Positions 9,701-18,000 of a stretch of DNA of 64,000 nt are shown here, piece by piece (position 1 is the stretch's first letter; each line of letters starts with the position of its first letter). This stretch comes from Nematopogon swammerdamellus (taxonomy: Eukaryota > Arthropoda > Insecta > Lepidoptera > Adelidae). The translations under genes and the position numbers were made by a program. The stretch covers positions 7,493,971 through 7,557,970 of the forward strand of contig OX336338.1 in NCBI GenBank assembly GCA_946902875.1, in the 5' to 3' direction. Below the pieces are notes generated by a model that was not told the origin of the DNA, did not search any database, and saw nothing but the letters and a program-made list of their open reading frames with translations.

Positions 9701-12548
9701 CTACACCACACGCATTTGCACGTCAGTGTCTACGTTACATGTACACAGGAACGCAGAACAACTAATTTTAGAGGATTAGTTCCAATATATTCAACTATTT
9801 GTTCAACCAGTTCAACAAATTGGACAACTTTCGTCCAATAGAGGTGGCAAATTAACTACAAAACTGTGCGTCACTTTTGTATCTTTTCTTTTTCGCTTGT
9901 ATGAATCCAGAAGAGACATCGTGTGAAGCGAACATATGAACTTAGTTTGGAGTGGTTCGGGCCACGAAGTCGAGCATGAAGTACACTAATGGCCGTTTTT
10001 ACCACCTCCGTTTAAGTCTCGTCCAACAGTTATTTATCGGTTAGTGAGTTACTACGCCACACGCATTTGCACGTCAGTGTTTACGCGTCAGTTCGTAATA
10101 CTGACAAGACGCGTTGTCAATTTTGTTGTTTTCATAGCGACAGGAAGCTAGTTTTTTTTCTTGTTAGTCGATGCAACGCAACTAAGAACAGAAGGTCTTC
10201 TTCAAATTCACTTCCAGGTGACATTGTTCCGCGCACTCTGTACGAAAATTAACATCAGCCTGACGTGCCACACTTGTTTGTTTGTTTGTTTGCTGCCCAG
10301 CCTCTTGGGAAGGCGGGTGGGCCATTCTCCGCACTGAGACCTCAATACGGTAGTGTTACTCCAGCCACCCGAGCTCTTTCATGAAGTGGAGCACTCTTCT
10401 CGGTCGCTTCCACACTCCATGGGCAGTTCCCACGTTCCCAAGAAAATGCAGTCGTTCTTCTGCCACCACCGGGCACTCCAGGAGAACGTGGGTGGCTGAT
10501 TCGTCCTCCGCCATGCAACCTCTGCATAGGGGGCTGTCGGTGATACCTATTGTAAACAAGTGTCTGTTGAGTGGGCAGTGACCCGTAAGAAGTCCTACTG
10601 CCATACGGAGTTGACCCCTGTGGAACTTTAGCAGGCGCTTCCTGAGTCGCAGGTCCAGTTTGGGAATGGCTTCCCGGGATTGCCTGCAGTCCCTGGTGTT
10701 GGCCCAAAGATTTCACTCACTACGCCGACGCACACATTCGGACGTGCCACAGGTCCGAATGTGTGCGTCAGCGTAGTGAGTGCACGAGCGCCCACGTCTG
10801 CTGACATCGCAGACGTATGCGTCGGCCCAATGAGTTTCTAGCTTTACAATTTTTTTTTCTTTCTTCGTGTTCTATCTGCAAACAGCCACCATAGCGGCCT
10901 TTATCAGATGTCTGGTATGTTTTATGTCCGAGGGATGCTGCACACTCATTAGCATGCAACATCATAATCATTTCATCACTTTATGTAGCAATGATTGGTT
11001 TTATAAGTTTCAACCGCGAAACCTGATGTGCAGTTTCCAACAAATCCAATGCCAGGCAGTTGACATGACTCTGGAGACGACTTTTATATGATAGTGCTCT
11101 TTTCTCTATTTCCTCTTTGATGGTCGGCACCTCAAGGTACTCGTGAATCTCCTCGTTCCTGGCGAACCAAGGTGCACTGCTGATACACCGCAGGACTTTA
11201 TTCTGAAACCGCTGCAGAATTTCCACATTGGAAGTACTAGCAGTACCCCACAGCTCTATAGCATACGCCCAGATTGGTTTTAGGATTCTATTCTAGATTC
11301 CATTCTAGCTTTACAATGGCGATCGTTTCTTTCAGTCGCTGGTGACGTTTGTGAACAAGCACCTCAGCAAAGTGAACCTGGACGTGTCTGACCTGGACAC
11401 GCAGTTCCACGACGGCGTGTACCTGTGCCTGCTGATGGGGCTGCTGGAGGGGTTCTTCGTGCCGCTGTACGAGTTCCACCAGACTCCGCAGGACTTCGAC
11501 CAGAAGGTCCACAACGTCTCTTTCGTCTTCGAGCTGATGCAGGACGTCGGCCTGGCCAAACCTAAGGCCAGACCTGAAGGTAATTCTTTCTTAATCCTTA
11601 GTATAGGATATAAATTAAAGACTTACTCCGGAAGGTAGTCCAAATGCAGCCACAATTACAATCCTTTCCAAGGAGGATTATCCTCTGATTCCGCTGATCT
11701 TATTACATATCTCGCGAAAATATACATATACCTAGATATACATACATACCACACTCTGTATACCGACAATTGGAGTAAGCAGAGTAATCGATGTTGTGTT
11801 GCAAGTACTCTTGTAAATTACAGCACAACACTGACCACCACGTTTAGCAATGTATTAGAAAAAGATAACTATCAAGCAGCAAGTAAGGCGCGAAGACCCA
11901 CCTGCTGCATGACTTGGTGGAAGGACCGCGCCAAGGTGAGTAGCCTGTGGCTCTTTAGCACGGCATCTTGTCCTTATCCCTTAGTCGCCATTTACGACGT
12001 GCACGGGGAGAGATGCTGTGGGGCTATTCTTTTTAATTACCGACCCCACATGGTACGGTTTTAAAATTATAAATATTGCAGAATAATTCTTCTTGGCAGA
12101 CTACGAGAAAATTGCATAAAAACCCACCCGGCCTAATACCATAGCACTGAATGTACTGTATGAAATGCTTCGCTTATTCCATCCAGTTCAGTGTAGCCGG
12201 CACGACTGAAGGGAAACACTGACATGGGACCTAGTTCACCATGGTGTTGTAAGCTAACATCACGGATTTTGTAGGTGATGTATGTCAGAACAAAAAAGTT
12301 GGTCATGCTTTGAATTCAGTTCAGTGTATTCAGCAGAACCAAAGGGACGCCTGACATGGCATGACACTTTGTCCCGACATGAACAGGGTGGATGTCTCAC
12401 AGGTGATGCAATCAATGGATTTTCAGATTTCATTTTGAATAAAAATAATAACCCCCCTTTTTCTTTTGCAGATATTGTGAACTTGGACTTGAAGTCGACC
12501 CTACGAGTCCTGTACAACCTTTTCACCAAGTACAAGAATTTTGTCTGA
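3607..12548 (+). CDS. parvin: Parvin (integrin-linked-kinase-binding actopaxin), seven coding exons
   Basis: Parvin is a cytoplasmic adaptor that joins integrin-linked kinase and PINCH at cell-matrix adhesions and binds paxillin and actin. I joined exons 3607-3727, 5079-5168, 5997-6268, 8219-8409, 9141-9255, 11336-11579 and 12472-12548. They total 1110 nt (369 aa plus TGA), close to the 365-372 aa usual for animal parvins. All introns have GT-AG ends and phases match at each junction. Visible parts: a Ser/Pro/Lys-rich N-terminus (residues 1-20), a linker, CH1 at about 88-195 (DPKVKELIQVLIEWIND, IIVKDIDEDLYDGQVLQKL) and CH2 at about 257-366 (DAFDALFDHAPDKLQVVKK, FHDGVYLCLLMGLLEGFF, ending DLKSTLRVLYNLFTKYKNFV). 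There is no signal peptide or membrane segment. The ATG at 3607 is chosen because MSSPRPKSPRTPLS resembles other parvin starts. A 5' non-coding exon was not resolved. The family is clear from conserved text alone. Confidence 0.95.
4597..4665 (-). mobile_element. CR1-like LINE 3' tail fragment
   Basis: TGTGGTGCCGAGCCACCCAT and AACGACGCCCATGACATT are the reversed form of the 3' tail found complete at 34100-34330. It lies in parvin intron 1. Confidence 0.55.
5079..5168 (+). CDS. parvin: parvin coding exon 2
   Basis: A 90-nt exon between the acceptor TGTTTTAG and the donor GTAAGT. It encodes the linker VQEVQAEGKYAIDSPGSPSA and following residues before CH1. It is low in conservation and rich in Pro, Ser and acidic residues. 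The phases (1 in, 1 out) join exons 1 and 3 without a break. Confidence 0.85.
5335..5545 (+). mobile_element. Divergent CR1-like LINE 3' fragment
   Basis: It shares the order of blocks ...GGGCAGGGAATGCACCCCTA..., GTAGGTCTATTGTCACAGAA, GGAACGCACTCCCTGCTCAT with the LWNALP-encoding LINE tails at 15360 and 34100, but is decayed. Confidence 0.45.
5997..6268 (+). CDS. parvin: parvin coding exon 3 (CH1, first half)
   Basis: Acceptor TTTTTTCTACCAG, donor GTAATT. It encodes residues 71-161, including EPRSLEDPKVKELIQVL and VTQSEEGQRQKLAIVLRAVNK. The exon is strongly GC-rich at third codon positions compared with the AT-rich intron, a useful marker of real coding sequence here. Confidence 0.95.
6493..6830 (+). 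mobile_element. SINE with tRNA-like boxes and a 5S rRNA segment, plus-strand copy
   Basis: The head has TAGCTCAGTGGT (6503-6514, tRNA A-box type), then GTTAAGCAACGCTGGGCGCG and GTCAGTACTTGGATGGGTGA (about 6541-6584), which match the 3' half and C-box of 5S rRNA, then GGTTCGGATTCC (6608-6619, B-box type). The body has ACCACCGTACTGAATGAAAC and TTCAGTGTAGCCGGCACGA. It sits in parvin intron 3. Confidence 0.75.
6868..7095 (-). mobile_element. Truncated tRNA/5S SINE body, minus strand
   Basis: Starts at a T-run (minus-strand poly-A), then CACGGTTGGCTACATCACCT through GCCAGCTACACTGAACTGGA to CCCTACCACCTAGTAAT. It lacks the tRNA/5S head, so it is 5'-truncated. It abuts the plus copy and makes an inverted repeat. 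Confidence 0.75.
7095..7175. repeat. Interspersed repeat fragment (CTTAGTCGCCTTTTACGACA)
   Basis: Same block as at 11975-12045 and, reversed, 47650-47700. Probably the 3' part of a LINE or composite repeat common in moths. Confidence 0.45.
7176..7495. repeat. Low-complexity GACT/CGAGT-rich stretch
   Basis: Repeated CTCGAGT, ACTGACTGACTG, CGACCGACCGACC and ACGAGT words, cryptically simple and unlike the flanking AT-rich intron. No frame is open over it. Confidence 0.5.
7497..7735 (+). mobile_element. Retroelement ORF relic in parvin intron 3
   Basis: One frame reads WAVEVGARGLPAKSLYSLFK then NLGLREA, matching a motif (EVGARGFPA..SLY.LL..LGL) found downstream of reverse transcriptase in many insect retroelements. 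A stop follows soon after. Family not certain. Confidence 0.45.
7800..8190 (-). mobile_element. Complete tRNA/5S SINE, minus strand
   Basis: From a T-run at 7802-7814 (poly-A on the minus strand) through the body to the head at 8190: ACCGCGCCCAGCGTTGCTTA is the reversed 5S segment and ACCACTGAGCTATCGAGGCT the reversed A box. It ends about 30 bp before parvin exon 4 and forms a roughly 340-bp inverted repeat with the copy at 6493. Confidence 0.75.
8219..8409 (+). CDS. parvin: parvin coding exon 4 (CH1, second half)
   Basis: Acceptor TTATTTACTCGCAG, donor GTTCGC. It encodes residues 162-225 with SVHSKNIVTILHLLVALVRH, then FRAPVRLPENVSVNVVVVKK, the hallmark end of parvin CH1. The exon begins about 30 bp after a complete minus-strand SINE. 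Confidence 0.95.
8640..9060. mobile_element. Decayed SINE bodies and a repeat fragment
   Basis: 8645-8790 is a divergent plus SINE body; 8800-8930 is a minus tail (GGTGAACTAGGTGCCATGTC). At 8945-9060 AGCTTCCAAACGGATGGGCC and TATGCGGTTTTTT match the repeat at 44540-44835. Confidence 0.5.
9141..9255 (+). CDS. parvin: parvin coding exon 5 (inter-CH linker)
   Basis: Acceptor TGTGTCTCAG, donor GTACCC. It encodes residues 225-263, ending RDAFDALFDHAPDKLQVVKK, which is nearly identical to the vertebrate parvin block that leads into CH2. Confidence 0.93.
9470..10847. mobile_element. TIR DNA transposon, about 1.38 kb, with a nested LINE
   Basis: AAAGCTAGAAACTCATTGGG near 9470 is mirrored by CCCAATGAGTTTCTAGCTTT ending about 10846. 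Internal GTGAGTTTCTACACCACACG and GTGAGTTACTACGCCACACG and the hairpin 10711-10783 (CACTCACTACG / CGTAGTGAGTG) are subterminal repeats. No transposase frame was found. Superfamily unknown. Confidence 0.6.
10275..10700 (-). mobile_element. LINE fragment encoding the C-terminus after RNase H
   Basis: The minus strand encodes AVGLLTGHCPLNRHLFTIGI, then PLCRGCMAEDESATHVLLEC and LHFMKELGWLE: the CX2C...HX4C cluster at the end of ORF2 in RNase-H-bearing LINEs of moths (R1/Jockey group). It is 5'-truncated and frame-disrupted and nested inside the DNA transposon. Confidence 0.7.
10851..11302 (-). mobile_element. 5'-truncated Jockey-clade LINE with 15-bp target-site duplication
   Basis: The minus strand reads LKPIWAYAIELWGTASTSNV, then EILQRFQNKVLRCISSAPWF, typical of the Jockey ORF2 C-terminus. 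A T-run at 10851-10858 is its poly-A. TTCTAGCTTTACAAT stands on both sides, at 10836-10850 and 11303-11317, an exact 15-bp duplication. Confidence 0.88.
11336..11579 (+). CDS. parvin: parvin coding exon 6 (CH2)
   Basis: Acceptor CGTTTCTTTCAG, donor GTAATT. It encodes residues 264-345, starting SLVTFVNKHLSKVNLDV and ending VGLAKPKARPE. A 15-bp target-site duplication from a LINE insertion ends only 18 bp upstream of the exon, yet the pyrimidine tract is intact. Confidence 0.95.
11735..12060 (+). repeat. Composite interspersed repeat with palindromic core
   Basis: Palindromic core TGTTGTGTTGCAAGT...TTACAGCACAACACTG, then CGCGCCAAGGTGAGTAGCCT and CTTAGTCGCCATTTACGACG. The same order is found at 34470-34640, and reversed at 42340-42510 and 47650-47890; pieces at 27415, 43905, 52066, 62562 and 63875. 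Confidence 0.6.
12178..12420 (+). mobile_element. tRNA/5S SINE tail fragments
   Basis: CCATCCAGTTCAGTGTAGCC through TTGTAGGTGATGTATG, followed by a second, more diverged tail (GTTCAGTGTATTCAGCAGAA). In parvin intron 6. Confidence 0.6.
12472..12548 (+). CDS. parvin: parvin coding exon 7 (C-terminus and stop)
   Basis: Acceptor CTTTTTCTTTTGCAG. It encodes DIVNLDLKSTLRVLYNLFTK and YKNFV, then TGA at 12546-12548. The last residues match the parvin C-terminus, where the paxillin LD-binding surface lies in known structures. Confidence 0.95.
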
Positions 12549-13413
12549 AGAGTGCCTTCCTTTATTAAGTTAACGATTTTTTTCAGTTAGGTCCGATTAT
12601 AACTAATAAGAACAAAAAAAAAAAAAAATTATTTCATTCATATTATAAACTCACTAATGTCAGCAGTGCTAAAATGTAGCATTCTTATTAATAACACAAC
12701 TAAAATTTAGTATAATTCAGTTGAATTTTTCAGTGATTTGGTGCCATGCTTGGCGTGCATAAATTAACGTCATCGATTTTTGGCCACTTTATGACCCCCT
12801 CCCAACCCCCCTCCCAACCCCCCCCCCCCCCCCCCCCCCCGTGACCTACCGCCATTTTCGGCGTCGTCGTCCCCCCCCCCCCCTCTTCCCCTGATGACGT
12901 AGTTTTCTGTTATTTTCTTAACTGAAGGGGAATAAATCATTCAAACGCATTGAAAAAAAAAAGAATTTTTCTTTAATTAAACTTGCTAGAAACTTAGAAA
13001 TTTGGAACAAAAACTTAAAATCAAAAGCTTAATTATTCTCAGCACGCTCATCTAAGCCCCATAATGGCGAAGCGAAAAACTACGTCATCGCTGCACTAAC
13101 CCTCCGTCCCCCCGTCATCACTCGTCATCACTCGTCACTGTTCGTCCAACCTCAAACCGATGACGTAATTTATGCATGCCACCTTAGTATATAGGCTGTA
13201 CCGTTTTTGTTCTGCTCTGTGTTGTCAAAATCTGAATTTGTATTTTTACGTTGAAAAATATAATGTGCCTTAGAACAATGAGATCTGGTGATGCTGTTTA
13301 AATGTCAATCTGTAAGAATAATTGTTATGTTAATGTAAACATTTTGTGTAACAATAAAGTATATAGGTATGTGCCTTTGTTTATATGTTGTGTGATGAAA
13401 ATTTACAAATAAA
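12549..13413 (+). other. parvin: parvin 3' untranslated region (approximate)
   Basis: AATAAA signals stand at 12931-12936, 13353-13358 and 13408-13413. The first lies inside a transposon-like insert; the second follows a plausible transcript end. The true cleavage site cannot be chosen by eye, so the end given is the last signal. Confidence 0.4.
12751..13181. mobile_element. TIR element with poly-C core in the parvin 3' region
   Basis: TGGCGTGCATAAATTAACGT (12751) mirrors ACGTAATTTATGCATGCCA (ending 13181); 24 of 25 TIR bases agree apart from one substitution and one extra base. Inside are C-runs at about 12817-12840 and 12871-12882. Too short for a transposase: a MITE. Confidence 0.6.
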
Positions 13414-13701
13414 TATTTTATTTACTAACTTAATAATAGTTTTTTTTTTGCAAACTCAGTCACAATCCCTTTGGCCGTCTACGTAACTGTAGTTTCGTAA
13501 GCAGTTACCAATGAGGAATAAATGATCTTCAAGATATCTATTTTATTTTGTCTCGAGTAGCATGCTAGGTACATAATACAATAATACAAATTATTGGTTT
13601 TATGGGATACATGTTTCATCTTCTATTTGGTTGTGTCAATTTTGACTCAGTATAAATTTTCTTCTAATCCTCAAAGCACGGCCTCAGTGCAGTTCTAAAT
13701 A

Positions 13702-14877
13702 TTATTTATTGTCTTTGGGAAGGCTTCTAACAAAGATATAAATAAAACAAGTACCAGTATGAAGTAACAATAGTTTTTATTTAGTATAATAAAGTAATAT
13801 AGATTCGATAACATTTATCATACTCTGATAAAGTTCAACTTGTTATAAAGTCTGGAACACAGGTTTGGAACTGTCGATTCGCTAAAGTAAACATATTTAT
13901 CCCTTATCAACAAACGAATAGCCTAATAAACAAATCAAGATATTTAATTTAAATGCTTCTACTCGAACACATAATACAAATTTATCCATATTATTTTTAA
14001 TGTATAGGTATATATCTAAACGTGCCACATAAATTCACCTAACTTGCTCGTTGACCCAATGAGGTATACTAAATTTAGAAAAGTTGTACAATTACTATAA
14101 AAAATAATGCACATTTCCATTAGAGTTACCTATTGTGCTTGGAATTAGTACCTCGGTGCATTCTCCCTACTATCTATATTAAATTCAAAATTTATTGAAA
14201 CGTCGTATGTACTACCCCATGTACTACAACCTAGTTAATGAACAGCAAAACATGCCCTCCTCGTGTGTGGGTACTCACGTACACAGCAATATCAATTCCT
14301 TAGATTATTTACGACTAAATCATCACATGGAAAACTCTCAAACCGATTACACCCGCACACCTAACGAGTAAACGACTCCAGTCAGCTGTCAGTGACAATA
14401 CTTGCACACTCCGTACTTGTGCGCCGCGCTTAAACAATCGCTCGTCCATAACATTGATATGTGCATGCATTGTTCGTACTCAAATAAGCAATACAACAAT
14501 ATAATATAATGAAAACCACCATAATATCAGCTAATTTGTAAATATCACTTAATCGGCATTCATACTTGTACATTTATTTTATAATATAATATCAGTTTAT
14601 TTGTGTGGTCCATTAAAATACAATAAACGTTCCTAGGCCAGTTTAAAAATTGTTGTAAATAGAATTTACTACTATACGCTTTGAGACACAATGATTATTG
14701 GCATTGGTTTATTGTGCATTCGGTACCTATACAGACAATTGATTCAACGTAGGTAGGTATAGGTACCTATATAGATATAATTAGATAGGTGAATGTAAGA
14801 GTGTGTGTGGTGCAACTAGGGTGTGTGTGTGTGTGTGAGCGAGAGAGTGCAGCAGCAGGCAGCTAGGGGGTTAGATA
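13702..14877 (-). other. GS: GS 3' untranslated and convergent intergenic region
   Basis: AT-rich non-coding sequence between the two stop codons. On the minus strand AATAAA occurs at 14713-14708, 14601-14596, 14578-14573 and 13782-13777, so the GS transcript could end anywhere from about 170 to 1100 nt after its stop. A GT/AG-rich run lies at 14800-14850. I see no further gene. Confidence 0.35.
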
Positions 14878-15026
14878 TTATTGGTTGAGGATGCAGGTGC
14901 GCATGAGTGCCTGAGTGACGGAGTAGGGGTCGCAGTTGGAGGCGGGCCGGCGGTCCTCGAGGTAGCCCTTCTTTTCCTCGGCGACGGCGCGCGGTATCCG
15001 GATACTGCAGCCGCGGCTCGCGACAC
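14878..15026 (-). CDS. GS: GS last coding exon (residues 335-383 and stop)
   Basis: Acceptor TTGTCTGCAG. It encodes [20 protein letters not shown], then [20 protein letters not shown] and MRTCILNQ, then TAA. SIRIPR holds the conserved arginine that contacts substrate. A vertebrate-type ending would have ...LNE; here NQ. Confidence 0.96.
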
Positions 15027-18000
15027 CTGCAGACAACGCACACCACACCTTCACAGCCTGCCTCATCATCATCGCTACCTATTTTTATTTATTTTTTTAT
15101 TGAAAGCGCGACATATGACGCCTAGCCACCCATAAGGTGTCTAACGACGCCCATGGACATTCGGCCGTATGCGGGGGTTGCGAATGCCATGCCGGCCTGA
15201 CAGGTGCCCATTCACGCCCCTCTTGAAGGATCCGAGACTGGGGGGAATATTTGAGCAGGGAGAGCGTTCCAGAGTTTACCGGTTCTGTAGAGGAAAGATC
15301 TGCAGAATCGATTGGTACGCATCCGCGGTAAGTCCAGCGTATAGGGATGCAATCCCTGCGCTACCCATCGATCTTTCCTCCACAGAACTGGTAAACTCTG
15401 GAACGCTCTCCCTGCCCATATATTTTTCCCCCCATGTATAGTCTCGGGACCTTCAAGAGAGGCGTGAATAGGCACCTGTCAGACCGGCATGGCACCCGCG
15501 TACGACCGAATGTTCATGGGCGTCGTTAGACACCTTATGGGTACCTCGGCACCACATGTCGCGGTTTTTATATAAATAAAAATAAAAAACGCGTCTCACA
15601 GAAACGAGTTTATGAGTGAGTGGGCATAATATCACTTATAAATAGATATGTGGGTACAGTACCCGGCAGTAAATAATGAACATCTAGAAGGAGACAATTC
15701 GGTTGTAGAGCGTCGTCTCTGTCGCACAGAGACGTGCGAGTTCCTGCGACAGAGACGACGCTGCTCTACACTACAACCAAATTGCATCTTTCTAAAGCTC
15801 GATGTTCATTATTTACTACCGGGTACTGTATTTATTTATTTATTCATTCATTTATTTATATACTTATTAGAGAATTCCACAGCATAATGACCATAACAAA
15901 TTTAACAATCAATAATATAAAAACTTAATAGCCTAGAATAGAATTCCTCCGGTTTATATTTTGATAAAAAACCGGCCAAGTGCGAGTCGAACTCGCGCAC
16001 CGAGGGTTCCGTTTCGCCATGTCATGGTCGGCGCCACTCACGCCATCTATGTATTAGTTAAAATGCTTCATATTCTTTTCGGTAGATGGCGCGCATACAC
16101 TTTTTAGTTTCTTGTATGGGGAACCGCGTGAATTTTTAACTTTTTCTTATTTCTATTATTTGCCGTTATATCGGCCATAATAACACATATTCTGTGAAAA
16201 TTTCAACGGGCTACCTATTGGTATTGGGGCCCTCGGATAGACGGACAGACATACAGACAGACGGGGCGTAGGCTTAGTAATAGGCTCCCGTACGTACGAC
16301 GGATACGGAACCCTAATAAAAACGATAGAAAATTACAAAATAAAAAGATTTAAAAGATTATAAGTATGCACATGTAATGTAGATATTCGTGCGCACTTAA
16401 ATGCAATTTGACTGCTTCCTTTCTGTGAGTCTCTACTACTACTACTTACATAAAAAAAAAAAATTCTAAAAAAAATCGATTTATATTCTTCGTTATTTCT
16501 TTGTGTTCTAATCTAACCAATTAGTTTATGTTCTAACTAACCTATTCGTTTTAATTTACGTATTAGTTTTGTGTTCCATCCTATCAGTGTGTGTTCTACC
16601 GGATTAGTTTGTGTTTTATCCTATTAGTTTGTGTTCTGCCCTGTTTGTCAGTCACAATATGGAACAGAAGGGCTAGGCTATATATCGGAAGGTGTAGGTA
16701 GATTGGTACGTACCAGCGCTGAAGTCGTTAATACTAGCGGTCTCGTGGAGGCCGGTGAGCCGCCGCTCGTTGTCCTTGCCCCCGCGCGGGTCGTACACCT
16801 TGATGTGCTTCATGTGCACCTTCGACAGCTTGTCGATCGCCTTCTCGATCTCACTGCAAACAGACAAACACTATAAAATACTCTGCACGATATAGCCAAC
16901 AGCAACATACTGCAAGGGAGCGTCTTTCATGAATAGGCAATGTCTCAGGCCGGCATGGCACTCGCAACCCCCGCGTACGAACCCCCGGTACCGAATGTCC
17001 ATGGGCGTCGTTAGACACCTTATGGGTGCCATGGCTCAACAATCTACGCGCATCTTCAAATCGCGAATTATCTTTTCCCAATTACATAATTACAACACCA
17101 CCGCACTGAATGAAACGTCCGGTTGAAACGGCTGTGTATATAGTTTTTGTTTTCCGTCCAGCCAGTTCAGTGTAGCCGGCACGACCGAAGGGAAGCACGC
17201 ACTGACATGGCACCTAGTTCACCCGGTGTTATGGGCTCACATCACGGATGCTGTAGGCGATGTAGCCAACCGTGTCAGTTGACATTAAAAAAAACTTAAT
17301 CTGCTTTAAAACAGGATTTCTACATCCGTGGGAAGAAATTATCTGCACCTAGAGCTCGGTGCCTCAAACCAACTTATAAATATATAAAATTTGTACTTAC
17401 AAAAAAATACATACCTAAACAAAAAACAGCCGCAAAAAGAGGATAGTCAAAGAAATTGTGCAAAAGATTCAACTTTGATGACCGCACTGTAGCCTTGCAA
17501 GCAGAAAAAAATAAGACAAAAAGCGGCTGTGGGAAGTCCTAATTATTGAATGCCGAAAAAATTATACGATCATGCAGCGCATGCGTGGAAATCAGGTGAG
17601 CCTCAAGAACTACTCTACATTGGTGCAAACCGCATTAACATTTGTTCAGTGGTTCCGGACTTTACCTCAAACATACATACATAGTTTTATAAGAGGTATA
17701 ATATAATAATAAAGAGAAAGAGATTCTTATTCTATTTATATCTTATTAAGATATGTACGTCTTCATTGCAAACAACAACGTAATGCCCCGCCGCGCCCTG
17801 TATACTCGGACTTAGCATTAGTGCGGTGCGACATATTTACGAGGCACTATTCATTAGTAGGTATTGATTAATCTTAAAAGCCTCTGTATAATAGGCATAA
17901 CCCAATTCAAAAGGTAGGGCTGCGTAATTTCAACACGCACGAGTGGCTCAGAATGCAATTTTTGCTGACCTTTAATTAGTTACAAAATCAAGAATGTTGT

